Shown: piece by piece, positions 11,014 through 22,317 of the stretch
How the letters are laid out: each line of letters opens with the position of its first letter
How positions within the stretch are numbered: position 1 is the stretch's first letter
NCBI GenBank assembly: GCA_030762935.1
Contig: CM060897.1
Coordinates: 107,350,176 to 107,414,175 of the forward strand
Reading direction: 5' to 3'
DNA: 64,000 nucleotides
DNA from: Hymenopus coronatus
Lineage: Eukaryota; Arthropoda; Insecta; Mantodea; Hymenopodidae
The notes under the pieces: generated by a model
Told to the model about the DNA's origin: nothing
Database searches by the model: none
Seen by the model: the letters and a program-made list of their open reading frames with translations, nothing else
Position numbers and translations under genes: made by a program

Positions 11014-11840
11014 AAAAAATCTTGTGTGTTTCACATGACTTTCTCTAGCTGTTCTACAAACAAACTTCTCACTTCAGCTAACCAAGCTGAATTAGCAGAA
11101 TGTTATTACTTAGTTCCTTATAAGTAGAATGGAACTAAAGGAATGCGCTATGCCAAAATGATATTCAAATGTTTTAAAACCTGCCATTATTGCTTCTTTG
11201 CTTGGCCAGGAGTAGAACAAAAGAAAAATGAACACTTCCTGTCTGAGAAAAACATAAGTACTTCACAATTGAAACCAATAAGGAATGTCTTGGAAATGGT
11301 TACCTCCACAACAAAAACATAAAGGATATAAATTGTCGTTTTTGGCGAGATCTATATTTTTTGAGCAGTAAGTTTTTTCTATTTCTTACAGTTTAGGAGT
11401 TAAGCAAACATCGGCAAAATTCATCCAGCATAAAGAGGTCTTCAGAGGCTATTCCTAGAAAATTCAAGATATACATTTTAATTGGAATGTAAATATCTTT
11501 AATATACAGAGTTTTAATCAAAATCGTAAGAGCTATTTTTGAGAAAATCAAGATTTTCGAAATTTTTTCATGTAAAGGGTAGTTTATGGTGGGGATATTT
11601 TCTTGAAAATCTTTGTGTCACATCCTTGGTAGATACCAAAACCGAATACCAAGTTTGGCATTTATTGTCTTTGAGCTACACGTAGCACACGCACATAGTT
11701 TCTAGAAATGCTTTTTTTCAGACTCAGGGGAACCTAAAACATATTTCTGGTGAAATCTTGATATCAAACTTTTGGGTGGGATACAAAACCTTCTCTATCC
11801 ATTATGTGCATTGTGCATGTGGGCTAGAGAAAGTAAAAAA
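11014..11840 (+). mobile_element. REP-A copy, first of a direct tandem pair
   Basis: It starts at the REP-A 5' motif (AAAAAATCTTGTGTGTTTCAC, then ATGACTTTCTCT) and runs to the 3' end 'GGGCTAGAGAAAGTAAAA'. The terminal palindrome is partly spoiled (CATTATGTGCATTGTGCATG). The next copy begins immediately after, sharing the A run. Confidence 0.85.
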
Positions 11841-12690
11841 ATCTGATGTGTTGCATTCACATGACTTTCTCTATATCTCTGCAACAAATTTTTGTTAAAA
11901 AGTTTATGCTTCTATTTACTCCATGCTAAGTTAGAAAAAATTAGCAGAAATAGTCTTATTACTTGCTTCCCTGTAAGTGGAAGCGAAATAAGGGAGTAAT
12001 AGGTTAAAGTGATAGCAAAAGATGGTTGCTATGTGACTGAAGTTTCTTTGTTTGTATGGACTGGAGTTGACAAATTCCTGTATGAGAAAAGTATACATTT
12101 TTTAAGGCTGAAACAAAAACAAGGAATATCTAAAAAGCGATCAACTCCACGAAAAAAATGTATATACATAAATTGTGTGTTTTAATGTGCTCTACATTTT
12201 TTTGTATGGTAAGTTTTTGTCTATCTTACGGTTTACCAGTTACACAAAATTCCGTAAAATTCATCCAGAATAAAGTAGTCTTCAGAGGTTATTCCCAGAA
12301 AATTCAAGATACACATATTATTTGTCAAGTATATCTCTTTTAATATATGATGTTTTTATCAAAATCGTTAGAGCCGCTTTTTAGAAAATCAAAATTTTCG
12401 AAGATTTTTCCATGTGAAGGGTAGTTGGGGTGGGGGGATTTTCTTGAAAATCTTTGTGTCGCATCCTTGAAAGATACTGAATTTAAACACCCAAGTTTGG
12501 TATTTAACGGTCTTTTAGTTTTTGAGCTATGTTGCCCACAGACAGACGGACAGTTTTCTAAAAATGCTTTTTTTGGATTCAGGTGGTCTCAAAAAATGTA
12601 TTTCCAGTGAAATCTCAGTATCGAATTTTTGGGTACAATGCAATACTTTCTTACACTATGTACATAATACGTACAGAGAAAGTAAAATTT
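11841..12690 (+). mobile_element. REP-A copy, second of a direct tandem pair, near full length
   Basis: It starts with 'ATCTGATGTGTTGCATTCAC' directly after the A run of the preceding copy and ends with 'GTACAGAGAAAGTAAAA' at about 12687. All conserved blocks are in order. The internal microsatellite position is short here ('CCACAGACAGACGGACAG'). Confidence 0.85.
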
Positions 12691-12774
12691 GTATTATGGA
12701 AGCAAAACAATGTGCTTCATAGCTTATATACAATATAATATGTATATTGAATTCATAAGTGGGAAACTTAAGAA

Positions 12775-12920
12775 AAGAAAAAAATTCTTGTTACCATCAC
12801 TTGGTTTTCTCTTCCCATTCAACAAATTTTTTTAAAAGAGCTTTTTGTTTTATCTACTTCACATTAATGGAGGTAAACATTTGCAGAAATACTTTTATTC
12901 AAATTTCCTTATAAAGTGCC
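12775..12920 (+). mobile_element. REP-A 5' fragment
   Basis: Starts with 'AAAAATTCTTGTTACCATCAC', then 'CAACAAATTTTTTTAAAAGAG' and 'TATCTACTTCACATTAATGG', all matching the first 150 bases of REP-A. It is broken at about 12920. Confidence 0.65.
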
Positions 12921-13031
12921 TTCATTTTATCCAAGGCCGCAGATTGCACGAATATGTTCTCTGCATACAGTCTATTACACTGCAGGGTTTTCTGTTCTGT
13001 ATCTCCTGTGTTACTTAAAGTAACATATGAG

Positions 13032-14227
13032 TACGAGGTCACTTCAGAAGTTTTGGGAATGGACACAACAAAATATTAAAAATTTAGAGCTGATCATTTG
13101 ATATTTATAAAATATTCTCCTCTGCATGCTATGTACAGTCTTTTTTTCAAATGCTAAACACCATTCTTCTTTGGAGAGAGTGCAAATACTTTGTTTGTAA
13201 CCACCTACTGTGGCTTCAGATGCTCAAATCATTGACCTTTAATTTTTTCTTTCATTTTGGGGAATAGAAAAAGTATAAGACTCTTTGCGCAATGGGGGCA
13301 GAAGCATTGTTATGGTGCCACAAAATTCCATGCAAAATGTGTTAGGATGCTTTTTTATCAGTTTATTGAACACTTGTGGCAAACATTTTGTGGTGTGCCA
13401 TCTGGCAGCAAGTCTTTTGTCCCTCAAGTGGAATCATCACAATGTGGTCACTTGTTGAGAAGAAGGAAAGCAAATCATCTTGTCAACACTTATTTGCCTC
13501 ACTTCAGTTGGGGGATTTTCTTCTGGGAAGACCCAGACTGATGACTTGTTTAATTTCTGGATCGTACTGGTATCAGCTTTCATCACCTGTTACAATGTTA
13601 ACTTTGTTTTTCGATCTTCCTACATTGAGTTTTTCAATAGTGTCTTAGCATATTGCACATGTGCTTGTCTATGCTCATTTGCAAACTGGCGGGGAATCCA
13701 GCAGCTGCAGAGCTTTCTGGTGTTACATTTTTCTTTCAGGATTGTTTTCACTGTTGTTGAACCAACATTTAGTGCTTCTTAAATCTGACCATAATGTGCA
13801 ATGACCTCCCATAACTTGCACTCTGCTTGAACCAAATTTTCATTCATTGTTGCTGTAGCCGGCTGTGCTGCTCAGTCATCTTTGAGGGAATCCCTTCCTC
13901 TTCTAAACTCTTCATACCATCAATAAATGTTATATTACGAAGGGCAAAGATCCCTAAATGCATAATGCAGCCTTTCAAGGTATTCTCTCCCACCTAAACT
14001 GACTTGAAGTCTTAAAAAAACATAGCACAGAAATACTCTCTCTTAAGATTCATCCTAGCTTATGGTGTATCAACACTGTTATACATACACCTGCAATCTG
14101 ACAATGCACATTGTTGGAGTGTGCCCAAACTTGCACATGTTGCTATTTCAATCTGAGATTAGGAAAAGCTGCTTTGAGTTACCATAACTCATTGCTCATT
14201 TTCAAAAATTTTGGAGTGACCCTTGTA
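13032..14227 (-). mobile_element. mariner element 1, both ends present, transposase on minus strand
   Basis: The ends are inverted repeats with TA targets: left TACGAGGTCACTTCAGAAG and right (minus strand) TACAAGGGTCACTCCAAAA. Length 1.2 kb fits mariner. Read on the minus strand, the broken transposase shows 'MNENLVQAECKLWEVIAHYG' and 'VGSTTVKTILKEK' (N-terminal helix-turn-helix), 'LCSCWIPRQFANEHRQAH' (linker), and near the left end 'FLFPKMKEKIKGQ', the mariner motif just after the last catalytic Asp. Numerous stops and shifts make it inactive. Confidence 0.85.
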
Positions 14228-14239
14228 CTTTGTTATATA

Positions 14240-14860
14240 TGTTGTGAAAAGTGGTGTCCATCTGTGTGAAGACATTCTTGACATTTTCGGGTGAAATTAC
14301 CATTCACATACAAGTTCTGGCATAATGTTCATAATTTCTGCACTATAGCCACACAGTAGGCTTTCAATTGTAATAGTTTAGTAGCTGTAAGAACAGGGGT
14401 TTGTGAAACTCCCACTTGCTGTGCAACGTGGCTGAGAGACCTCATAAGTCAATGTAACATGTAGCACCAATTTCTGCTAGCTTTTGCTCCATTAGAACAC
14501 ATCATTTTCACTTCTTTGGTTTAGTGTTAGTGGTCCTGTTCTAAATTTAATGATCAAACTTTTAACATTGTCTCTACCTGAAACTGGATAATCAATAAAA
14601 ATGCTAAAATTGTCTTCACACACCTGTCTACATGATACAATTTTCACGAAGTATTGTGCATAAAAATATGCTGTTCAAGTGTGAATTTGTCGGAGGCATT
14701 TCTGTGAACTAATAAGAGAATAATATTTCTAAGGAAACAACCACATATTGTCAAAACATTTCACAATACAAAGTTAAAACGACTGAGACAGCTGATAAAC
14801 ATACCCTTGACGTGTCCTGCATGCTTTTGCGCAGTAGCACAATACTGAGGTCATTGCTGT
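14240..14860 (-). pseudogene. Tc1/mariner-type (IS630-like) transposase fragment, N-terminal half
   Basis: On the minus strand, in changing frames, I read 'FTLEQHIFM', 'YPVSGRDNVKSLIIKFRTGP', 'QKLAEIGATC' and 'VAQQVGVSQTPVLTATKLLQ' followed by 'KAYCVAIVQKLYEHYART'. This order matches the N-terminal DNA-binding half of insect IS630/mariner-like transposases with the usual 'RRLAQQTGVSxSSAxxATKLL' block. It abuts mariner 1 but belongs to a different family. The fragment at 46430-46965 looks like the C-terminal half of the same type. Confidence 0.65.
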
Positions 14861-15029
14861 CTGTCAGTGTGCATGTAAGGCGGTTGTGACATTGGCATAA
14901 ACCAAAGGCACAGTTTGTGCATTGAGAATAGATGAATTCAATAGGCTTTAGGCAATAGCCAGATCTTTTAAGAGCTGGTTCCTCTTTGATGGCTTTGAAA
15001 TTCCATTCTCTATGCTTGATCAGAAGAAA

Positions 15030-15370
15030 GAAAAATTATAACTTCTCATTGAGAATAGAATAAGTATTTTAAAATTGAAACCAATAACAAGGAATATCTT
15101 GAAAATGTATTTGAAAATTGTGGGTTTAAACGTGACCTACACTTTCTGTGCAGTAACATTTTGTGTATCTCTTGACAGCTTGTCAATTATGCAAAAATCA
15201 TTCAGAATGAAGAGCACTTCAGAGGCTATTCCCAGGAAATTTAAGTTATAGGTTTTATTTGTAATGTAAATATATTTAATGTGTGCTATTTTAATAAAAA
15301 TCATTGGCCAGTTTTGAGAAAATTGAACATTTTTAAAATTTTCCATGTAACGAGTAGTTTTGAAGTAGGG
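15030..15370 (+). mobile_element. REP-A copy, left part (interrupted)
   Basis: Matches the REP-A middle from 'AAAATTGAAACCAATAACAAGG' (start) to 'TTCCATGTAACGAGTAGTTT' and 'GAAGTAGGGGGAAATC'. The continuation is at 15688-15870, after about 315 bases of unrelated sequence. Confidence 0.7.
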
Positions 15371-15687
15371 GGAAATCTTGATGATGGCAGTGATGCAAAC
15401 TCAACTTATGCAGGTTCTTGTACTTTTTTGCTTGTAGAGAAAATCATTCAATCTCTTCTTAATTATGAAACAATCCATTTTATAAATCGCTCACCACACA
15501 AATAAGCAAACATAATTTCACATAATGGCAGAATAGCATCATAACCAGTTGCAACTATGAGAATCTTGGAATTTTTTTTAACTGTTGTCCATGCTACTGT
15601 ACATTTCTTATTTCCTATTCTCTCATAGCTCAGTGGACTTGAGTAAGCAAGTAAATATAAACTACTACAGGTGTCAATTTAGGCCAG
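15371..15687. other. Unrelated sequence inside a REP-A copy
   Basis: The stretch separates two parts of one REP-A copy. It contains no coding motif and no visible target duplication, so it could be an insertion of unknown type or a rearrangement. Confidence 0.4.
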
Positions 15688-15736
<49 letters not shown>

Positions 15737-15870
15737 GCACACACGCACACCCACGCACACACACACACACACACCTTTTTCTAAAAATACCCTTTTTCTT
15801 TGGATTTAGGGGGTCTCACACATATTTTGGTAAAACTCCCTACTGACTATACATAGTAGAAAAATAAAGT
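15688..15870 (+). mobile_element. REP-A copy, right part, with expanded microsatellite
   Basis: A (TC)n run (15691-15734) and a CA-rich run (15737-15774) occupy the usual REP-A microsatellite position. 'CCTTTTTCTAAAAATACC', 'GGGGTCTCACA' and the 3' end 'CTGACTATACATAGTAG' follow. Confidence 0.7.
15691..15774. repeat. (TC)n followed by (CA)n microsatellite
   Basis: An uninterrupted 44-base TC run is followed by an imperfect CA run, both at the internal microsatellite site of a REP-A copy. Confidence 0.95.
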
Positions 15871-16099
15871 TAGCATTTAAAAAAGCAGCATTGGCATATC
15901 TGCTTATACCCTATATTTACTGTGCAGTTAAATTCCAGAAATCGTTAGAATGAATGAATTTATAAGTTTACTTCCCAACAGAATTTTACAATTAAAATTA
16001 ATTGATTTATTGTTGTAGAAGTTGCTTAAAATTAGAAACGTGCATCTAACGCCCTAGTTATTTGTACACATGCATCCTTCAATCATCTGTTAATACTCT

Positions 16100-17080
16100 G
16101 TTTACACTTATATTTATTCCTTCTGTAGATTCTCTCTATCTTGTTTGTTTAGTTCCACCCTTTCTTTCCAACTTTCCTCCATCCTTTTACCTTCTTTAAA
16201 TTTGATAATTCTCCCAAATTGAATTCTCTTATGACCACCCTTAATTCAGATAACTATCTTCTTTCACAATCTGATTTTTCTTGTGGCCTTAAAATTCCTC
16301 ATTATATTTCCTTCCTTAAATGATTGAATCTATTTGGACATATTTCAAAATATGTTTCGCTATTAACCCTTTCCTGCCAACTGTTCCCAATGCATCTAAG
16401 GGTATCCTGTTGGTTATCCCAATATCATTTTACAGAATATTCTGCGTGTCTGATCTATGAGGTTCCATCCTTTCAATGGTCCCCAGATTTCTATCCTATG
16501 CATCATTTTGGACTAGAGTGTAGCCAATAGCCAGTTCACTCTCATATTTGGTATTCTTTAAGCAGGTTCTTAATACTGCTTATATAGTTTCCCCTTGCCT
16601 AATGTATTGGTTTAATCCTATCCCTAAATCAAATGTCTTTACAACTTCAGTTTCTCTTCCCTCTAAGCACTATTTCTCATCACTGCTAAGATTTTTTTCA
16701 CATATAAAAATTTGGGATTTACTTTTATCCTCAAACCCCAACCTTGCAGTATTTTTGTGTTTCCATTGCTTTTTTTAATCCTCTGCTTGTAATTGCCACA
16801 AAATTACAAGCTTGGACTGCCTTTGTTATTAATTGGAGTGCCTATTCTCCCTATTTCTTTCAGTATATCATCTATAAACAAATTAAATATGGAACTTAAA
16901 TTGCAACTGTAGGCTGTTACTTCATTGCTGGCCATCTTAATGTAAAATTTATTGTCAGTGTACATCCTCTTATATTAGTCCTAAGAACTTGCCATTAAGT
17001 CATTTTCTCGTAACTTTCTCTTCCTTGTTCCATAGTGCATGTCTTTTGAGAGTAATGAAGATCTGTAAAAAAATACACCT
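16100..17080 (-). pseudogene. Non-LTR retrotransposon (LINE) ORF2 C-terminal fragment
   Basis: On the minus strand, 'PKMMHRIEIWGPLKGWNLID' and 'RRIFCKMILG' match the region after the RT domain in many arthropod LINE ORF2 proteins ('EIWG..KGW..I...HRxFCKxILG'). The same segment with the same wording appears at 45719-45913, so both are copies of one family. The plus strand is pyrimidine-rich over the flanks. No intact frame is left, and the limits are approximate. Confidence 0.6.
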
Positions 17081-17103
17081 TTGCTCTTTGTTATACATTT
17101 ATC

Positions 17104-18353
17104 TACAAGGATAAGTCAATAAGTATCTGCGCATTTTTTGTAGTGTTTACATTGACCGTACCATGTTCTGTGCATGCACGACAACAAATAACCACCTTTG
17201 TTGCAATGTATGCAAAGTTTGAGCATCATCGCTCACTTAAGGTTAGTACTGCGGTATGTCAAAATGGCTGCAGCACCCTCCATCTACACCAAGGAAGAAC
17301 AGTGAGCAGTGATCCATTTTTTATGGTCTGCAGGTGTGCAAGGAGGCAAAATTTATTGAAGATTTTTAACACAATATGGGGACAGTGTTTTACCACTGCA
17401 AAGTGTCTATGAATGGATTGAGAAGCTCAAAAACAATAGGACAAATATGAAAAACGAGGAAAGAGTAGGCTGCTATCCACATCCATTAGTGACAGCAACA
17501 TTTAGGAAGTCTGTACCATGATTTCGATGACCCAAGTGACTATCAAAGTGGCAAACATTTGTAAATCAGTTAGGTTCTGCATATGATATTGTACATAACA
17601 GGCTTGGCTTGTGCAAGATGGGTTCCAAAACAGCTCACTAAAGAGCATAAGCACAATCGTCTGGTCATCTGTCAGTGCCTACTGAACCATGATGCTATTG
17701 AATGGGACAATTTTTTTAAATGAATAGTCTCTGGAGGTGATATGTGGATCCACCATTTTGGATTGAAAAGCAAATGCCAAAACATGGAATGGAAATAAGA
17801 GTTCTCCAGTGAAGAAACAAGAGTCAATCTTCCACAGGAAAAGTGATGCTCACACTTTTCTGGGATTCAACAAGGGGCAACTGGAACATTACTTGAGTAG
17901 AACACAACATTAAACAATATATGTTGTAGTGAGATGCTGTGGCAAACTGAAGCCTGCAATTCAAACCTTCTGTCAAAAGGTGTTCTGTTGTTGCACGACA
18001 ATGCACACCCACATACTGGCATCCACACTATTCAAACATTGGTGGAAATGGGTTTCAAGGTGACCCTCCTGCATTTAGTCCCGGCCTTGCTCTCTCAGGT
18101 TATAACCTTTTGGTCTACCTTAAGAGGCGTTGATTCATCTCCGATCAAGAAATGCAGGAAGTGATGCATTTTGGCTTGCTGCTCAGCAGAACAATTTTGT
18201 TTCCTGATAGCATTAGGAAGGTTGTGTAACACTGGACCAAGTGTACTGAAAGGCAGGGGGGCTATATTGAAAAATGATGTAATGGTGAGTTCCCTACTGT
18301 TCTTGTAAAATTGTACAAAAAGTGTGTGCGCACAATATTGGCTTACCCTTGTA
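17104..18353 (+). mobile_element. mariner element 2, both ends present, coding region decayed
   Basis: Ends are inverted repeats flanked by TA: left TACAAGGATAAGTCAATAAG, right (minus strand) TACAAGGGTAAGCCAATATT. The 1.25-kb length fits. In order along the plus strand are 'VLPLQSVYEWIEKLKNN' and 'RTNMKNEERVG' (helix-turn-helix region, as in 'YxWIExFKNGRTNV'), then at 17967-18130 'GVLLLHDNAHPHTGIHTIQT' with the second catalytic Asp in 'HDNA.PHT'. Frame changes and stops abound; the catalytic core around the first Asp is not readable. Confidence 0.88.
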
Positions 18354-18655
18354 TACTGGTTTTTATTATAAAAATGTTGTCTACTGTTCATTTCCCTTTC
18401 CTAAACCCTTCTTGGAATTCTAACATGTTTTCATCTTTCTCAGCTCATTCCTGCAATTGGTTTGTTAACATCCCTGTAAATACATTACCTATCACTGAAA
18501 GGAGATTCTCTATAATTACTTGGGTTGTTTACCTCCTCTTTCCCTTTTAACATCCTAGTGATTAATTACTTCCATAATTATTTTGTTATATAAAATATTT
18601 GACATCCCATACATGGTATTTATTTAATTTGCATAAGAGTTTATTGTTATCTTAA
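18354..18655. other. Intronic sequence, nothing recognised
   Basis: AT-rich sequence between mariner 2 and a LINE fragment; no supported feature. Confidence 0.4.
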
Positions 18656-18960
18656 ATTTTAGAAGTTGTCACATTTGTTAGAAAACATCTGGTATATTTT
18701 CGGGCAAACTGTGAAAAGCATAGCTCTCACACAAGGAATAGGCTTAAGTTAAGCATAATTGCATATAATACGTCATTATTTGGCAAAAGCATAAGACATT
18801 CTGGGATTATATTATATAACAAGCTACCTGATAGTGTGAAAGTTAACCACTACAGAAGCTACACTTAGGTGCAAAGTGAAAGAATTACAACACTGTTTTT
18901 ATTCAGTTGAAGAATTTGCAAATAGTTCTAAATAATTATGATTACTTGTAGGGTATATAA
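18656..18960 (+). pseudogene. LINE ORF2 C-terminal fragment
   Basis: The plus strand reads 'VRKHLVYFRANCEKHSSHTR', then 'NRLKLSIIAYNTSLFGKSIR' and 'HSGIILYNKLPDSVKV'. The combination 'HxTRxxxxL..PxxxxxxFxKSixYxGixLYNKLP' is the usual end of jockey/CR1-type ORF2 proteins. It ends in a stop-rich AT tail, as expected near a LINE 3' end. Confidence 0.7.
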
Positions 18961-19471
18961 TTTTACATGTAATTAAGTGTATATATTCTTATTTTGTTCT
19001 ATATGTACTGCCTGAGATACCATGAATTCTTGTAATTCCTATGATTGACAAATGTAATCAATCCAATCTAGTTGTCTCTGTATATTAATTTTTGAATGGT
19101 TTCTACTACTCTGTCTAGTATTGATATTATTTCATAGTTAATTTGTTTAGCCAATGTTACCTTCAAGACTATCACTGAAATATTTTGCAAGTATGTCGTA
19201 TCTATGTATTGTGATTTAAAAAGTAAGAAAATACCCATTCCATCCTATCACATCCAGTTTTTTAAATGTTATGCAAATATATTGGAAAACTTGATAACCT
19301 GTAAAAGTTATTTGTGAAGCATTAGGTATTCAGAATACTTTTCAGATAATTAAATGCCAAAGGTTAATGCTTGAACCTTACATGTAATGCAAAGTTTTTA
19401 AAACACAAGTCGGCATAATATTAAACATGCATACTTTGAAATTGAAACTACTTTGGTGAATTTATTTGTAG
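18961..19471. other. AT-rich intronic sequence upstream of the first visible Csp exon
   Basis: No coding motif is seen. The last bases, TTTATTTGTAG, give a plausible 3' splice site for the exon at 19472. The missing upstream Csp exon should end with two bases of a serine codon. Confidence 0.5.
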
Positions 19472-19610
19472 TACATCTGGAGACACGCTGTATCAGATCC
19501 TGGACCTCCCAAAAACTGCAACTGCAGAGGATGTGAAAAAGACATACCGTAAGCTTGCTCTCAAATACCATCCAGACAAGAACCCCAATAATCCAGAGGC
19601 TGCAGAGAAG
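19472..19610 (+). CDS. Csp: Csp (cysteine string protein, DNAJC5 family) exon: J domain
   Basis: This 139-base exon encodes 46 full codons after one base completing a split codon. CSP is a palmitoylated Hsc70 co-chaperone on synaptic and secretory vesicles that keeps exocytosis proteins such as SNAP-25 folded. The sequence starts '[20 protein letters not shown]' and contains helix II and the HPD motif ([13 protein letters not shown]), the part of the J domain that stimulates Hsc70 ATPase. It is very close to the Drosophila protein as I know it. The acceptor is TTTGTAG before the exon and the donor AAG/GTTAGT after it, leaving phase 0. The incoming phase fits a preceding exon ending in TC, giving Ser-Thr-Ser. 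No intact start-codon exon was found in the 19.4 kb upstream. Confidence 0.97.
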
Positions 19611-20246
19611 GTTAGTCAATTTAAAAAATGCTGTCTGATTACTTCTTAGTATTTCTTTCAGGGAGAAGAATAACTCTTATACATCATTTGTAATTCCTCT
19701 TATTTGCTTTTGTTATTTGCTTTTGCTTATTGTGATTTTGCAATGGGAACACATTGTAGCCACAAAGCTAGTTCTACTGCAATTGATAATTTTGCACTAT
19801 AGTTTTGTTTTTGGCTGGTGATTTGATGTTAGTAATGCCTTTATGTAGCCACATGGATACCACTTATGTGGCAGATGTTGAATTAGGCTAATAGCATTCT
19901 TAACAATTTCTCAAAGTGCAGACCTCAGGGCCAATGAAATTCACCCCAGCTTTAATTCTGTAATTTACAAGGGGCAATTGTTACATTGACTTGCAGAATA
20001 ATATAAAAGTATTCAATAAGAGGATAGGGAAAGGTTAGAGCAGTTCAGAAGGCTGTGTTGTGTAAAGAACAAGCGCATATAGAACAACATTGTCAAGAAA
20101 CTGAAAAGCGGAGAAATAAAATATGGAATAATAGACAAGCATAAAATTCTAAAAATCCTAAATATAAAAAAGGGGAAATAAGAATTGAGAAAATAGGCCA
20201 GTTTTTCAGTAAAACAAAAGAGAAATGGTTAAGAAAACCTAAATAT

Positions 20247-21112
20247 TAAAAATCTGATGTGTTCCATTCACATGACTTTCTCTATATCTATGCAACAAAT
20301 TATTGTTAAAAAGCTTATGCTTCTATTTACTTCATGCCAATAGAGAAAAAATTAACAGAAATTGTCTATTACTTGCTTCCTTGCAAGTAGAAGCGAAATA
20401 AGGGAGTACCATAGGTTAAAGTGATAGTCAAAAGCTGGTTGCTATGGACTGAAGTTCCTTTGTTTGTATGGACAGGAGTTGACAAATTCCTGTATGAGAA
20501 AAGTTCAGTTTTTCAAAACTGAAACCAAAAACAAGGAATATCTCAAAAGCGATCAACTCCACAACAAAAATGTATACAACATAAATTGTGTGTTTTAATG
20601 TGCTCTACATTTTTTGTGTGGTCAGCTTTTGTCCATTTCTTACGGTTTAGCAGTTATGCAAAATTCTGTAAAATTCATCCAGGATAAAGTAGTCTTCATA
20701 GGATATTCCCAGAAAATTCAAAATATAACTTTTATTTGTCAGGTAAAATATCTTTAATATACGATATATTAATCAAAATTGTTAGCCATTTTTAGAAAAT
20801 CAAAATTTTTGAAAAAAAGTTCCATGTAAAGGGTAGTTTGAGGTGGGGGGATTATTCTTAAAATCTTAGTGTCGCATCGCTGGAAAATATTAAACTTAAA
20901 TACCAAGTTTGGTATATTACAGACTTTTCATTTTTGAGTTATCATGTACACACACGCATACACACGGACCTTTTTCTGAAAATACTTTTTTTGGACACAG
21001 GGGCCCTAAAACATATATTTCTGGTGAAATCTCAGTATCAAATTTTTTGGTGGAGTGCAATACCTTTTCTATACGCTATGTACATAGTGCATGTAGAGAA
21101 AGTAAAAGGAGG
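20247..21112 (+). mobile_element. REP-A, full-length reference copy
   Basis: This is one of the most complete copies of the hairpin-ended family. It starts 'AAAAATCTGATGTGTTCC', followed by 'ATTCACATGACTTTCTCTAT', and ends at a near-perfect palindrome (TTCTATACGCTATGTACATAG, then TGCATGTAGAGAAAGT) and AAAA. ACTTTCTCTATA near the 5' end is an inverted match of the 3' TAGAGAAAGT. No frame is open across it, so it is non-autonomous. A CA-rich patch (ACACACACGCATACACACGG, about 20949-20968) sits at the family's microsatellite position. The structure recalls DINE/Helentron-type non-autonomous elements or a large MITE; no 3' CTRR end is seen, so classification is open. Confidence 0.85.
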
Positions 21113-22317
21113 AGGAAGAGTGGGTTAATGGGTATAGGAATTAAGAAGAGGAGGAGAAAAGGGAATTGCCAACAAAAAGGCCTCAGTGTCATATGAGATA
21201 ACCCCAACTTAAAATGGCTACTGCAAAAGGAAAAGGGTATAATAAATGTTCCTTATACTGTAATGAATAGAGAAATTCAATTCAAGTGATGTTACAGATC
21301 AAACTATGGTTTTTATTGTATATTGTATATATTTTTTTTGTATTAGTGAAAGAAGTTAAAACGACCCATGTCTTTTTCTCGTAGGTGCTGATAAAAACAA
21401 AAAATGATTACAAATTTGGATCATACATTAGTAATATTTGCACCTTGCATATATGAGTGTTTAAAAATATTGAACAAGACAACAAACAAAAATAAGTGTT
21501 ATCTTTACAGTCTTTGTTTCTGGGGAAAAAATGAAACTATTTACAGCCAATATTCTTTGCTAAATGAGTACTTGGTTTATCTTTTAGGTGGTCTTGGCAG
21601 AGATACTTGTAGCCTCTGTGTGGGCAAAGTTCATTATTAGCACCTGACATATTAACAGGCAGCTGATTGTTTAGCAGAAGATATCCTACAATCAGCCATT
21701 ACAGCTTTTAATTTTTTTCTTCGATGAATAGAGACCCACCCTATGAGAGAGAAGGCCAAGACACAGATTTTTTGTTTTCAATGTAGTTTCACAATAAAAA
21801 TTGCAGCTTAATCTGCAACGTCAATTGAAATGACTCCTTGGTAGGATGCACTATATGATACATTTTCTTGAGGAGTGCTTTTCACAGATAGTGACTTTCT
21901 CCATAGTTGGGCTTATTAATAAGCACAGAATAGATGCATACTGGAGTATGAACATTCTCACGCTGCCACCATTTAAGACAAGCCATCAGGAGAGGTTCAG
22001 TGTGAAGATGTGTGCAGACATAACCTTCCTGAACAATTAAATGACTATCTATACTGCCAGTTTCTAATCCATGTGCTTGCCTAAGCTCTTGAAAATGTAC
22101 CTCTGAATATTAGGTGTAGTGCATGGTTTTATCATAGAGCATAAGTCCTATTTTGACATGACCATGCAACATAGTAGCTATGAGAGTATTTAACTTGCCT
22201 ATCACATTCTCTTCACCATACCATAGATGTTTTCCATTTAAAGATCTTAAACAGATCAACTCTTACTGCTCGCTGCTTATATTCTTTTATCTACATTGGG
22301 CTAATCAAGATGACCAT
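21113..22317. other. Csp intron sequence, nothing recognised
   Basis: A purine-rich patch (about 21105-21180) is followed by AT-rich sequence. Short open frames (for example 21404-21640) show no family motif, no splice-flanked conservation pattern and no repeat relation. Confidence 0.4.

Noticed and set aside
13257..13782. Three overlapping plus-strand open frames of 90-100 codons
   Set aside because: They are antisense to the mariner 1 transposase; the minus strand carries the family motifs.
20247..21112. REP-A as a classical Helitron
   Set aside because: A 3' hairpin is present, but there is no CTRR end after it and no clear TC start with A/T target; the class is left open.
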